A stretch of DNA of 64,000 nucleotides from Temnothorax longispinosus. Lineage: Eukaryota; Arthropoda; Insecta; Hymenoptera; Formicidae. Both the position numbers and the translations under genes were made by a program. The stretch is taken from assembly GCF_030848805.1 (NCBI RefSeq), contig NC_092363.1:2666001-2730000 (forward strand), written 5' to 3'. Of the stretch, positions 12,035 to 24,885 are shown in pieces. Positions within the stretch are counted from its first letter, which is position 1, and the number at the start of each line of letters is the position of its first letter. The notes beneath the pieces are model-generated. The model did not search any database. It was not told the origin of the DNA and saw nothing but the letters and a program-made list of their open reading frames with translations.

Positions 12035-15000
12035 TATCCCACCGTCATTTGTACAACGTCGGGAAGATGTCCTTTTTAGATTCTCCTCGTTACTCGCTTA
12101 TTGCCCAGGATTCCGTCTTTTTCCATTCGCAATATTGTTCCTGTTTGCTACAGGGATTTCCACGGCGTCACTGTATGCGCGTCGGCCAACTAGCTAGATC
12201 GATCAGATTAATCCTTAACACCGCTACTAATGCAACGACACAATAATTCCCGATCGCGTAACTGATAGCCGTCATTTTTCAATAAACAAGAATAAACCAT
12301 TATGGGATTATTTTGTTTTACGCGAAAGAAGATTAATGGCAAATATATGGTATTATCGGCAGCAATTTATATCTTTTTTTATATTTTTACTCACAGTATT
12401 TTCTAATAATTTTATGATAGCTATTAAATTTTTTTACCAGCGATATTTAGCAAGAGATTAATCTGTATTAATTCCGGACGGAGTGTGATGAATGGACGGG
12501 TGTATTCCCTGTGAAACCATCGGACTATCGTACAAGGATATGTTCGTCAGCCCTATATACGAGAGATAAAAAGAAACTGCCAGCATATCGTTAGTCCAGT
12601 AATGCATCTTCTATGCATTTAGCCTACATCTTTAACGAAAAATATAAAAAATAATTATTAAATCGCTAATAAAATTTTCACTAACGTAATTTTCGAGTAA
12701 TTAATGTTCACATTTATATGCCTCCACTTTTTCGGAACGAGTTTATTGTAGGTAGTAAAATGTCCTACTTAACATAATTGAGGATCGCCTTGCGAATTAT
12801 TTTGAAGCGTAGTACGAAGGTACTTTTACCTGTCGCGCAATTTCTCGCGAATTGTCGAATGCAATTGGCGAAATGCATGCAAAAAGCGTCGCGCGCAAAC
12901 GTCGATTGTAATTTAAAGCCGTGGATATGTGTGCTCTCGCGATGGGTCTGACAGCACGTACGGCTCTTGGTAAAAATGACACGAGGAGCGTTTTGAAAGC
13001 TCCCCCGATGTATACGGTCCCGTTGCTTCTCGCAGTTATCAAAACCGCCCTGCGTGTTGTGAAAAAAAGCTGCAGCACATCCGCGCGTTGCAGGATGAAT
13101 TAAACGCTGTAAGATTTTATGATGGCTTGCATTTTTCAGGGAATGCTAGTTACCGGCCGTCAAACGTCGACAGCAGCTATCTTACTACACGACAGGTCGC
13201 AGAATATAAAGCAGCGAATTTGTGCGCTTTTGTGCGATGCAAATGGTTCGTAATTACAGCGTGACTTGATAAAAATCAGATACCTATGCGAGATGATTAT
13301 TTTTGCAACTGCGGTTCTTTGACATATATTGCTAAATCCATTATCTGAATTCACAATTAACAACACTTATAATTTATTTTCATTACTAGTTGACTTTGTC
13401 TATTTTGCGTTTCTTTTTGTTTTAATATAAAATTTTAAAGAATGAGTTCAAGTAGAGCTAAGAATTTAGAATTTTATAATTAATTTAGGAAGAACTTTAG
13501 AATTATGCATTACGTCAAAATTCAGCAAAGTCTATGCGAGATTAATTGAGGCTTGTAACTGTGCGATCTATTCTTTTAAAACTCCTACATCTTGAACGGG
13601 TGATCAGCAAAATATGCATTGAAAGCGTCGCGTTTGCATTTCGCGACGTATTCTATTCTTCACGGTCGTTGCGGAGGCTGATTAATTTTCGTCTCGCGAG
13701 AGCGTGGCGGATTGTTGTAACAGAAGACGCTCCTCGCGAGTTTCAAAGAACGGCATTGTTTCTCCGGCGGCGGCGGCGGCGGCGAGCGGCAGCGTGAATA
13801 ATTAATTAGATCAATAACAATCCCGCAGGGTACGCTCGCGTACGCTCCTAGTACAATGTCGCCGAACTATACTTCACAACGATCTACGGCTTAATTCGTG
13901 TTCGTCGGCGGTGTCGGCGACGGAAGATAATAAGAATAATGTCCCGTGATTATAGGCCAGCCCTCATGATATCGCTTTGTTGCCGTCTTATCAACAGGAG
14001 CATGAAAACTCTTGGTCGTTCTTTATAGTGCAACTTAACATAATCGCGCGTCCTTCATATGCAAAAACGCTCGGTTTTTTTTTGCGCAAAATATTTGCAA
14101 GCAGTTTTATATACGACGGCGCGCGGCGGAGTCGTAGATGCATGTCGTCACGCTTAATTCTTACGAGAAGAAAAATGGAAAGGGAAAAAGAGAGGAAAAG
14201 AGTGAGTCGAGACAGAAAGAGACAGAGTTGAGGGAGAGAAGATGAGAGATCGCGTGCGGAGTAAAATACCTATTTCAATATTTACTTGAAAATTAAATGA
14301 TACAAGTAATGCGTGGCTATTTGTAAGAAAATTTACACAAAAATATTCAGGCCAACATGAATTGGTAAGTATACAGTAAGTTGTCAATACAATATTCATA
14401 GTAATCATTTATCTAGACGCAACATTCATATGTACATTTAGTTAGAAAGAGTCCGAGTAAAGATCGAAACTAATACTAATCTCCGTTATGAATGTCGAAT
14501 CTTAGTCTTAATGAGAAACTATGAATATTTATAACGTACGGACATCTGCGTTTACTAACACATTTACTGACTCAATTATCGTTGTTGAAATTTATTCCAT
14601 GTTCTCTCTCTGAACAAAAATTTTTAATATACGAGTGGATATTTCACAAGCGTTACAATTATAAGTTTATTATGATAACATATACTGTAGAGAGTATAAT
14701 TTTTTAAATTTATTTTATATCCTTATTATAATTGCCTTCGCTATTAATTAACGTCAATTTTCACGGTTACGGTTCATCTTCGAAAATACAAGAGAGAGCT
14801 AGAGAAATGTGGTAAAACACTATTATCTTTCACTGTTAAATGCAGGTTTCATGAATAAAGTCAATATTGTTCCCGAGAGAAGGATAATTTTGCCCGTACT
14901 GCTGAAAGCATCGCGGGGAAAATACGCTACGATTTCGGGTGCGCTCGAGGGAAGACGCGCGGAAAATAATTCGCGAGCACCGTCCGACTGCAAAATTTCA

Positions 15001-15408
15001 CCGTCGCAAAGTCAGCGCGCTTTTTCGACATGGCCGTGAAGGCTTTTGGCCTCTCTTTTTTATCGCGCGCGAACCCTTTTAATTGCATTTTTATTGCGGC
15101 GCTATGTACGGCGCGCTGCTTTCCTCATAATGCATTATTCTCTCGTTAGACATAAAGTTTTCCATACGTGTCTCACGTCTAAATTACAACTACGACATAT
15201 CTTTCTCGCATGTTGCTAAGTTTTTTAAGAGACCATCGTACACGTATTTTATGCATTATACTAGTTCCGCATTTATTATGTTACATAAATAAAAAAAAAA
15301 TATTAAGTGAAATATTAAAAAAAAAGGATTATTTCCAGTTTGTGGTAAATAGTCATGTGAGTCATATACTAATCGATAGGGAGAGGGGTGCTCCCGAAGT
15401 ACGAAACA
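12035..15408. other. no gene recognised; one CGG microsatellite
   Basis: A (CGG)6 run is at about 13765-13783. Open frames of up to ~96 codons are short, overlap on opposite strands and have no supporting splice sites. GC-rich patches at 13600-13900 and 14900-15120 hold no recognised motif. Confidence 0.45.
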
Positions 15409-15791
15409 AAAAATTTTAATTGCCTAATTGAAGTCTGGCTAGCGTATGGACATTTTCTCTCTTCGGGTTCGTCTTTCTTATCGGAATTTTTTAATAATAC
15501 TAAAATATCGCTTGTTGTTGTTCTTGCTGGCATTTGGACGTCTTTGTCACTTTTGGGCTTTGATGGAGGTACTGGTCATATGATGACAGTCATATGGTAT
15601 CTGATCATATGGGATATCCCAAATGCCAGCAAGAACAACAACAAGCGATATTTTAGTATTATTAAAGAATTCCGATAAGAAAGACGAACCCGAAGAGAGA
15701 AAATGTCCATACGCTCGCCAGACTTCAATTAGGCAATTAAAATTTTTGGAATATCCCATATGATCAGATACCATATGACTGTCATCATATG
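15409..15791. mobile_element. composite fold-back with overlapping inverted repeats
   Basis: Arm A (15409-15538, from AAAAATTTTAATTGCCTAAT to GCTGGCATTTGG) is inverted almost perfectly as A' (15619-15747). Segment B (15578-15620, CATATGATGACAGTCATATG ... GGATATCC) is inverted as B' (15748-15791). The order is A, 39-bp spacer, B, A', B'. The unit B-A' is therefore the reverse complement of A-B', and one copy splits the other. No coding content. Confidence 0.85.
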
Positions 15792-15855
15792 CGCTGCAGC
15801 AACCCATACACACATTTTCGAAAGAGTTCTGATATAACGGCGCATCGTGTCCAAG

Positions 15856-15893
15856 GAGGTTAACGAACTGTACCGAGGTTAACGAACTGTACC
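15856..15893. repeat. 19-bp tandem duplication
   Basis: GAGGTTAACGAACTGTACC occurs twice back to back without a mismatch, which points to a recent duplication. Confidence 0.9.
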
Positions 15894-16083
15894 AAACCTA
15901 TAACCTAACTGAATATATTTCAAACAAGATATTTTTCAATGTCTTGTCTTTGGCAGGTACAATTTGTTATTCATCGTGGGGCATCCCACGATGCTTTAGG
16001 CATTGAAAAGAATGCAGACTGTGAATGCACAATTGTCATAGAGAATTATGGACATCTAGCAGGCATGTATGTACAGCCTTATG

Positions 16084-16232
16084 GCGTTTTCGATTTACTA
16101 CTCGACCCGACTCGGGTCGCATCAATGGGCGTGGAATACATACATAGATATGTATGTATTCCACGTCAATGATGAGAGTCCTGTATACATGATGCGACCC
16201 GAGTCGGTTTGAGTCGCAAATCGAAAACGCTA
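16084..16232. mobile_element. inverted-repeat element with inner hairpin
   Basis: Arms 16084-16124 (GCGTTTTCGATTTACTACTC ... GGGTCGCATCA) and 16190-16232 (TGATGCGACCCGAGTCGG ... CGAAAACGC) pair. An independent hairpin, GTGGAATACATACATA / TATGTATGTATTCCAC, sits between them. The ORF across the left arm is not considered a gene. Confidence 0.85.
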
Positions 16233-16234
16233 TT

Positions 16235-16275
16235 AGAAGACTATAAAGACTAGAAGACTATAAAAGACTATAAAA
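16235..16275. repeat. short AGACTATAA tandem repeat
   Basis: Imperfect repeats of AGAAGACTATAAA and AGACTATAAA immediately follow the preceding inverted repeat. Confidence 0.6.
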
Positions 16276-16400
16276 ATAATGCCCATACTTAATTCTCCTT
16301 TGACGCCTTATTACAATCCCGGCCGTGTGTCCAATTTGCACATCGCGTCTAATTTCAAACTGGGCATAGTTTTTTTCAATGAGACACAGATAGTTCAGTA

Positions 16401-16618
16401 CACGCAAATCCAAGTGTGTTATTTTAATTGAAGTTCTTTTTACACATTTTTTGCCGTTTTAAATCACGTCATTTAACGCGGTTGAACGTATTAACTTTTA
16501 ATTTAATACGATTAAACGTGTTAATTTAACAAGCAATAAAACATGTAAAACGAGCTTCAGTCAAATATGTTGTTTTTAGACGTTAATGCGTGTAAAAATA
16601 ACACACTTGGATTTGCAG
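16401..16618. mobile_element. MITE family 1, copy 2
   Basis: The left end GCAAATCCAAGTGTGTTATT is the exact inverse of the right end AATAACACACTTGGATTTGC. TA lies on both sides (16399-16400 and 16619-16620), consistent with a Tc1/mariner-type target. It is collinear with 3271-3500. This is the best-preserved copy. Confidence 0.87.
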
Positions 16619-18876
16619 TAGTATCAATAATTTATGGAAACTGAGGATATATTCAGCTGAATGTGAGAAGCAAATGATTACTCCTATATATAAAACTTGA
16701 GTAAAACATTGCACGACTGTTGTGGAAGAAGCAATATTACGTATACGATGAAATAGTTATTGGATCTCATTTTATGCAAATGAAATGAAAAATAATTGAT
16801 CCATTCTATAGTTACTTTGTCGTTATTGAAAGTTTCCTCCTCTTCTCCTCCTTCTCCATTATTTTTTCCTTTATCCCGTTATTCTCATCTTTTTGTCAGA
16901 TCTGTTTGTTGCATTCATATTATGCAATACTCGTGAAAACGTGGATAATTATGATTGCACGCATTGTAATAAAATAATTGACCGCACTTTGCACGGCACT
17001 CCCGATATTGATGCACGCGACGCACGCTTTACTACTTTACGATGAAATTCTATTGAAACGTGATCGTAAAAATAACATTAAAAAAAAAAAAGAAAATGCG
17101 AAGCTTTGCTCGATATTCGCAAATCTCGTAAATTAGCACAACGAAAGAAATCTGAAACAACGAAAAATCTAAATTGCAAACGTTATGGTTATACGAATGC
17201 CAAATGCGCTATGCAATTGACAAATATTGAAGTACGAGTTTAATTACGGTTGTATAAACGTACTTATTAATTAAACGCGATGATATTAAAAGTCAATCTT
17301 TTTCGTATCTACGATGTTTCGTTTATGCCTGAAATATTAAAAAAACATTGAAAACATTAAAAATTTCAATACCGTACAGTGAGTGTGACACAGTACGATT
17401 AAGAAAATTGAATTAATGGAAACGCGAACATCCAATAATATGCATATAATTGAAATTCAATTTTGCACGCCTAATGTATTTCGAAGAATTTAATAATTCG
17501 GCGATTTGTGTGTTATATTTCGCTGTCGATCTGAAAGTGACAATTTACATTTCAATAAGCGAAAATACCGCGCGCGTATAAATATTATAATGAAGCAATA
17601 TTTTACAATTCCCGTTCCGTACTGTTGTGATTCTTAACGGGACGAATAAATTGCGCAAAATATTTGTTTCATTAGGATAGTCACAAAATTTACAATCGTC
17701 AATTGCGGGAGTTAATTCATCGTATATGTTATTAGTTAAGCTAATTATTTTGTAGGAAATAATTGCGTTGGCTTTTCCGCGTTCCGCTTTTTAATATTTT
17801 TAAATATACAACATTTTTAAGTTATCTAGCTATTTTTAAACTTGCTGACGTATTAAGATAAAAACGTTTTATACTCAATAGTTTTTATGCGTGCAATTGG
17901 CGCCTTTCTTTTACTTTTTTTGAAAAGATAATTTTTTAATAATTTTTACACAGTTTTGTAGTAAATATAATATATCAATAGTTTATTTTAACATTTTAAC
18001 ATTTCAACATATTTCAACATTTAACAATTGTAAATTATTGTTATACAAATAATAATGTCAATTATTTCCTCAGAGAGCATTGGAGTTAATATTTACGAGA
18101 AGAAAAGATTCGTTTCACATCTTACTTTGCTTTGTATTTCTCAAGTAACGCCGTACTCTCAGCCGCAGTTACACATTGAACTTTGCCGAGCTTTTCAATT
18201 CGGAATTTTCACGTGCTCGATACGACTTTCGCGAGAGGAGTCGTCCCGCGGTGAAGTTTCGCAGCGAAATATACGGTGTCGCAACTGCGGTCGCGAGAAG
18301 TTGGAATTTCCTTAATGACGCACTTCTGGAACTTGTTGTGCGCGAGCGTGCGAATGGGAGAAATCTAACTCGACCGGAAGTTATGCTTTATTACGTTTCG
18401 CTTGCATTAGCAGTTTCGACTCTGCACGATAACCGTTTCCATTCCGCGAACGTTGCGGGGATGCGCGTCGTCCTGAATTTGTTTCCCGCAAGTTCCCGGT
18501 AACTTTTCACGCTCTGTCCCTCGCGCCGACCGATTTCACAGAGCACTGGAAAAACCACGAACCATTGTGGCAGAACGAATGAATGGGACAGATGAAAAAT
18601 TGGTCTAAAAATACAAACTTTCATTGACCCGTATTCTGCAAGCTAAAGAACTAACATCGAATTGTTATGTATTATGCAACTATTAAAAGACAAATATGTA
18701 ACCCCGTCACATCTATTCAAAAAATTATAAACAAACTTATAAATATTACTGTGGGATTCGATCGAATAATTATAATCTATGATGGCATTAAAATAAGATC
18801 TAACAATAAGAAAGACAATAAGCGGTCAATTGATCGAGTGCGTTAGCGTTTTCGATTTGTTGACTCGAACTGAGTT
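16619..18876. other. no gene recognised
   Basis: AT-rich with poly-A and poly-T tracts. A CpG-richer patch at 18180-18530 carries overlapping open frames on both strands (for example 18176-18502) without splice context or recognised motif. Confidence 0.45.
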
Positions 18877-19197
18877 TTCTTAAGTTCGTTAAAATAAATC
18901 CTTCTTTTCCTAAACACCGATTTATTCCTTCCAGTGTACCGGCTTCGACTACCCTACATTCCTATATTGCACATGGGAATTAGAACAATTCATTGGACGA
19001 TATACAATATATTCAGTTTTCTGAGAGGCAGTTCTATGTAGATGGTTTTGTGAAGCGAAAAGATTATCTTTAGAGAGAGAGAGATTATGTGTTCTTAAGT
19101 TCATTAAAATAAATTTTTTTTCTGAATACCGATTTATTCTCTTCTCTACTCTACATTCTTATATTACACATGGGAATTAGAACAATTTATTGGACAA
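18877..19197. repeat. direct duplication, ~110-120 bp units, about 215 bp apart
   Basis: 18877-19000 and 19092-19197 share TTCTTAAGTTC.TTAAAATAAA, ACCGATTTATTC, CTACATTC.TATATT.CACA and TGGGAATTAGAACAATT.ATT in the same order. The 90-bp spacer is unrelated. It could be a local tandem duplication or two remnants of one dispersed element; no terminal motif decides between them. Confidence 0.8.
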
Positions 19198-19315
19198 TTC
19201 TCTCTCCCATGGGATCGTTGGATATAGAATGTATTTGTTGGTTTCTTGTGTTTAGTTAAGGTTGCCGATTCCTTTGTTCGCTTTCTATACCTGTACTTCC
19301 GATCCTCCCGCTTTA

Positions 19316-19488
19316 AGGTGCGATTTCATTGACGCTAGAAACCAGCGGCAGCGTCAAGAAAATGTAGTGGGGATAGAAGTTCCGTTGAATTTTGCGGTAC
19401 GCTAAAAAGTTGAGACGGTTTGAACTTCTTTCCCCGCTACATTTTCTTGACGCTGCCGCTGGTTTCTAGCGTCAATGAAATCGCACCT
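19316..19488. mobile_element. 173-bp MITE with TTA target duplication
   Basis: Near-perfect terminal inverted repeats of about 60 bp begin AGGTGCGATTTCATTGACGC and end GCGTCAATGAAATCGCACCT. TTA flanks both ends (19313-19315 and 19489-19491). A 3-bp TTA/TAA duplication is typical of PIF/Harbinger elements; the assignment rests on this alone. The high arm identity suggests recent mobility. Confidence 0.8.
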
Positions 19489-19491
19489 TTA

Positions 19492-21059
19492 CTCTTTCGA
19501 CACGGTCAGCAATTATGGGAGAGACCGGTTTTTGTGACTAACTTTAGTCACGACTATTCTGTTTTCGAGCACAAGGTCCTTTGTATAAATGTTCCTTATT
19601 ACCGATGCCGATGAAAGCTCATGTGGTCTCCGTCTTTTTGTGTGTGTACGTACCGCAAGCACATGAAGCGTCACATAGTTCGGCAAATTGCAGTGGATAA
19701 GTGGATTGGCTAGAAAATCCGCGCATTCGACGGAAATTATTTGGAATTTGGAACTGGAAAGGCGAGGAGCGATTTGACACTTCTCTCGATTAAACGTGCG
19801 GCTTGTCCGAGCAATTCGTCTTCAATGGGAAATTAAAATAGTGCTGGGGCTCCTTCTAATTACTTCGGCAAACTTGTTCGATAAAGCTATTAAGTGGCGA
19901 GAATAACCCGTAGCCACGCCAACGAGATGTTGTGACTTACACAGAAGGGTTCTTGAATATCATTAATATAAAATTATATCATGTTATTTTGGAAATTTAA
20001 ATTAAGCTCGAATCTTATTTATTTTAAAACTATTTAAAAACTATTTAAAATTTATTTAAAAACTATTTAATTTAGAAATTATATCAACTGACCAAAACCC
20101 ATGGTCGAAATTAATAATGTCTCGATATTGATCTGAAAAAAGTGCTGTGTGAATCCGACAAACCAAGTTGGCTGACAGTTTTTCAATGTTCATATCGGAA
20201 AGACGTTACATATATTGCCAGTCAGGTCGATTTAAATTACTTTAATTCTTATTTATTTTGTCGCCATCAAAAGTCTTGAAATGTTTGTTAATAGATATCA
20301 TGGAATCCTGAAATATTATAAGAATAAGTCGTACCACCGACATTAATAATTTCGAAACTTATTACATGTTTACTTTATTTTCTCATTTATTCTCATATCT
20401 TTCATGTCCAAACGTGAAACATATATAACATGCTTGCAACAAAAAAAATTCACCAGAAAAAAGCTGATCGTTAATTATCTATCGTCGAACTTGCACAGAC
20501 TTGCACCGGGCAATACGCGAGAGGAACGTTATTATTAATTACAAATATTTATATGCGTTGCATTGTGTTACCATCGAAATACGGCCCGTCCGGTGTCTCC
20601 GGATCTTAGAGTTCGCACGGCCGCGACTTCGCGGTACCCTCTATCCGCGCTATTAATCAGGCGGCAAGAAAGCGGACGAAAAAGCGAGACGGCTATGATT
20701 TATAACCAGACGCGCAGAGACGGACGCTCGAGTTTAGATCGCGCAGCGATGCATGCTCGGTTGCGCAATAAATAAAGTCAAGCGGCATTATTCCGCGCGC
20801 GAAGCGCGTGAAAAATGATTTTCGTCCGACACAACTGAAATATTAAATTGTAGACCGAATTAATTACGCTCTTTATCGCGCCCCATCGTCGCACGCGTCC
20901 AACTTCATCGAGCGCGAGAGATTTAATTATGTATATATTCGCCGTTCAGATAGTCGGGAGTTTCTGACGTGATAAGGCGAACCGGAACAATTAAGGATCG
21001 AAAAATAAAAACAGGTACCTTAAGGCCCCATGCAAACCGAAAATTTTGGTTTCTCGACC
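19492..21059. other. no gene recognised
   Basis: Imperfect ACTATTTAAAA repeats occur at 20030-20072. A CpG-rich patch at 20560-20960 has open frames but no exon signals. Confidence 0.45.
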
Positions 21060-21142
21060 CAGACAGTACCAAAATCAGGACATAAGACGTTTTTTCAATG
21101 TCTTTAAGACATCTTATGTCCTTTTGGATATGCGTGCTGTCT
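21060..21142. repeat. imperfect hairpin, ~35-bp arms
   Basis: CAGACAG...CCAAAA.AGGACATAAGA on the left pairs with TCTTATGTCCTTTTGG...CTGTCTG on the right, with a small bulge. A miRNA-like precursor length is conceivable, but no known mature sequence was recognised. Confidence 0.6.
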
Positions 21143-21517
21143 GAGAAAGGTGCTATTTAAAATGTAACTTTTTGGGAAGTATAATTTTTTATAGAAAATA
21201 TTTGAATACAAAAATGTTTGCGCGTGCGGTATTCTTTCTCGACATTGCTAACCCTTTTCACAGGTTGCACCAAATAATACTTTTATTACTTTTTATGGAT
21301 TTTTAAAAGATTTTCCGATTTTTGTTCTCGCCTAAACATAAGAATGGAGAGGATTTATGCCACCAAAGAATGCTATGCTTTTTTTATAGAAATTTAACAT
21401 AACAGATCGTTATTCATAACTTCTTAATTTTCGACTTCAAATATTTTGGTTGTTAAGCCTAAAGCGGACCGTTCGTGTAAGTGTGAGTGGCTTTAAGTAC
21501 GATTTCTAAAGATTTCT

Positions 21518-21635
21518 CTAAGGCCCGATTCTACAAATATTGTTTAGCTTTAATCTTAGCTTAACTCACTCTTCGTCTCTTTCTAAGTTAAGCTAAGGTT
21601 AAAAATTAAATGACGTTTTTGAAATCGAGCCTAAG
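21518..21635. mobile_element. 118-bp MITE-like inverted repeat
   Basis: The ends are TAAGGCCCGATTCTACAAA and, inverted, CTTAGGCTCGATTTCAAAA. A second internal pair is TTAGCTTAACTC / AAGTTAAGCTAA. It is short, AT-rich and non-coding. Confidence 0.6.
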
Positions 21636-22845
21636 TGTTTGCCGCCTTTGGAATAACTTATACCTAAATTATTTATTTATTGAAAACTAATTTATTTATT
21701 TCTTTATTTACTGATAAACTTCAAAACAGATTTGATTTAGAATTTAAAATTAAAAAGTGATGGTTGCGAAAGCAATTTTGAACTATCAAATTATATGAAA
21801 GCGTGATATTATCAGTATCAATGATCGCTCAAGTGCGTTCAAGAAAATATTCACAGTAAATAACCATTACCCTGATTTAAAAAGTTTCGCAGCGTTGGAT
21901 TTTACAGATCGTGAAGCGATATATTATATTTATATTTGGCTATAACGATACTTGAATACGATCGGTCGGAAAACTGTATTCATATCCAAGTACGTTCTTA
22001 AAGATGTATCTATGTATGAATGATATGCTAAGTGAGAGAGAAAACCCTCGGGAACGTCTATTATTTATCGCGGTGAATTTCAACCGGAGTCTCTCGGATC
22101 TGTTTCACGAAATCAAATCGAGTGCTTATTCCGGATCTTTTATTCTCTAATTATAGTTAACAGATGGCAAATATTTCATGAATAATAAGAATAATAAAAA
22201 TAGATGCAGAAGCATATTTAACTTGAATAGTTTAAGAATTTAAGAGAAAATTCATAAGATAATTTCATAACAATTACTTGAGACGACAAGCTTCAGCATG
22301 TTTATAATATTACCGATATAATAGTAACAGCTACAATTAATTTAATTAATCGTAGAATTTATGCGCGGAGTCAGAAAGACTTGATGAACTTGAGAAAGAG
22401 CCGATAAAACGTGACCACGCGTATTGAAAGATCACAGTAAAGCAGCACAGTTTACAGCGCGCATATGACCGCCGGCAAATTACACGGATTTACATAAAAA
22501 TTACGCACGCCATAAACGTTGGCTCTTCATGATATTGCGAGCTTTATTGCGGAGCCGAGCGCGTGTGAGCCCGTTTGTGTTGTGCGAGTTCGCTTTATCG
22601 TTGCACGCGTCGTTAATTAAATTCTCATTACCACCCCTGCCCCTCTTTGCCCTTCCCCCCCTACCGCCTTTCACGGTATAAAGTTACATATTCGTCCCCG
22701 GCGCGACGAGTCATTAATAATGGACTTTGCATCGGTTTACCAACCTTTCTGCGAAATACGTCATTATGTTTTAATGAGTGCAAGCTGTAAATGGTGATGT
22801 CATGTCTGGTTCAATACCCCAAGAAATGAATGAAGATATGTGATC
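21636..22845. other. no gene recognised
   Basis: AT-rich to about 22370, then a mixed-composition stretch with C-rich tracts near 22637-22670. No reading frame or repeat supported. Confidence 0.45.
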
Positions 22846-22970
22846 TGTACGGGGATTCTCTAACTCCTTAACGACAGTTTCGGTATCGTTGCGCAGCTTT
22901 TTTACCATATATAATACCTGCGCAACGATACCGAAACTGTCGTTAAGGAGTTAGAGAATCCCTCCGTACT
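22846..22970. repeat. near-perfect hairpin, at least 44-bp arms
   Basis: From GGATTCTCTAACTCCTTAAC through CGTTGCGCAG the left arm is matched without mismatch by the right arm (CTGCGCAACG ... GAGAATCC). The loop is ~21 bp (CTTTTTTACC...). GTAC borders both ends. A transcript across this would make a long perfect RNA duplex. It may be a young MITE; no coding content. Confidence 0.9.
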
Positions 22971-22988
22971 GAAGTCGGCGTTTACTTT

Positions 22989-23040
22989 TTAACATTACGC
23001 GGACACCGTGTTTTTGGAGCACTTACCCGGACACTCTAGG
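22989..23040. mobile_element. fragment of the 24886-25142 element
   Basis: TTAACATTACGCGGACACCG, then GTTTTTGGAGCACTTACCCG and GACACTCTAGG, match the inverted right end of the element at 24886-25142. No opposite terminus was found, so this is a solo end or fragment. Confidence 0.65.
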
Positions 23041-23275
23041 ATTTATAAGTGAATGATGATCGAGCGTCGATTGGAAAGCGTGGAGGGAAAGCGGCGGCCG
23101 GGATGGGGGAGCACACCGCGCCGCAGAAACATGAGGTGCGATTCTGCGAACGTGAATACATATTTAATATATTACGAATTACGATTTTACAAATACCGGA
23201 TGCTTCATAGTCCGAGTCTCTTTTTACTTTTTACTCGGAGAAGACATTCTAATACCGGACATCTGGTAATTATGC

Positions 23276-23490
23276 TTACAAGTGACGATGAGCGCACCGC
23301 TCAAGCACGGGACTGTTACATCGTTACATGTCCATAGACGGGTGTGATTTTGTCATCTATATTATTAACAATGGTTATTGGAATTGTTGCATATTCGAGG
23401 CAATTTTTGATAGCTATTTTTTTCCATTGTCTTTCCGCTCGGCCCTACAAGTGACTTAGCGTACCGCTCAAGTATAGAACTGTTACATTA
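23276..23490. repeat. diverged 45-bp direct repeat, 170 bp apart
   Basis: TACAAGTGAC followed by AGCG.ACCGCTCAAG.A and GACTGTTACAT / AACTGTTACAT appears at 23276-23322 and again at 23446-23490. The sequence between is unrelated. Confidence 0.65.
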
Positions 23491-24885
23491 GAGTTGACCG
23501 AGAGCTAGCTACGAAAAAATCAACGTCATTTCAGTAAGGAAATTTCAGATCTCAAACGATTCTGGCAGTGTTGCAAATTAAGAAAGCGCAAATCTGGCTG
23601 CTGGTGCGTTTAGCGGGGGCGTACGCCCTTAGCTGTAAGAAAATCGAGGTTAAAAAACGTCACAGCAGGCTAAAAATTTTTATCGTACTATATAATATTG
23701 TAAAGTACTTGCAAGTGTTGCTAGTCCTGTAGGTGGGGGGTCTAAAAGTATTGCCAGATCAGGGTATAACTGCTTAAGACTTAATAACATTTCTATGTCA
23801 TTTCGTTCACCGTTGACAATCAATTACTAAATCGTGCAAGCGTATATAACACGTCGGCGAGTCGCTCGAAATCGCTCCCGCCCCTTGTCGATCGCGTATT
23901 ATTTCGTTACGGCTGTTGAATGGTGCTTGATTGACCGCGGCGTGCTTGCCAAACGAATTCCTTTTGAATTTCGTAACTTGCCGGTGCAGGGGCACCGATT
24001 TTTCACTCTAGTATCGGTTGATAAACTATCGATCCTATTCTATACTATTGTTTCTGTAGATAGGACCGTTAGGGCTATTGTATATAGATTCAATAGTCAT
24101 TGTTTCAATTTACTACAAAAAATTTGATTCGTACTTGGGCGTATCATTAGTGCTGACAGAAGAGAAAGTTTCTTTTTCTTTTATTTCTACCTTCAAATTT
24201 GAATTTACCTTTCCAAATGCTTCATCCTTTGTTTATCATTTTTCTCTTGTTGATTTATGGCTATTTGTATTTCTATTCAATTTCTTTTCTCTAATCTTTT
24301 ACCTGCAACAAATCTCTTACCTCAATAAATGTCTTTGTTATAGAACGGCAAAGATAGAAAGAAAACATCTGGTTCTCTTCATGTTTTAAAAATATGAAAA
24401 ATGTACATTATTATAAATAAATTTAATTTAAACATCTTAACAATCTTTCTTGTAACGACTTGCGAGTCTATTTTTTACATCTTTGCTTTAAACTTCTTTA
24501 TTTGTGAAATTGTATTCGACAATCGATCTTTGATCAACAAATACGATTGTTTTAGTCAATATCTTTCTTTTTCAATGTATACTTAATTCATTGTATGTCC
24601 AGCGCGTTTTAATTACGCATGTGTCGTATCACGTGTGCCACGGTAGAATTTTTATTATCATAAGCACATGATAATATAATGTGTAATATGATTAAATGAG
24701 ACTATATTCTTATGACTAATGTGTTAAATTGCGTATTTTTTTATTTTATGTTATCTCACTATTTATATTGTTTAAAATTTATATTAAATTTATTTCTTAT
24801 ACGAGCGCATTTCAAAAATTCCAATAACTTCTAAAAAGTCAGATCGCGGTCATGGATGATCACTATGCCACAGTTAGTGTTTTAT
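23491..24885. other. no gene recognised
   Basis: Between 24080 and 24590 the sequence is T-rich and gives hydrophobic open frames (103 and 61 codons) by composition alone. No splice or domain evidence. Confidence 0.45.

Noticed and set aside
15388..15813. Paired open frames sharing the peptide VWLAYGHFLSSGSS-like on both strands
   Set aside because: Same peptide from both arms of the fold-back; no start, splice or family support.
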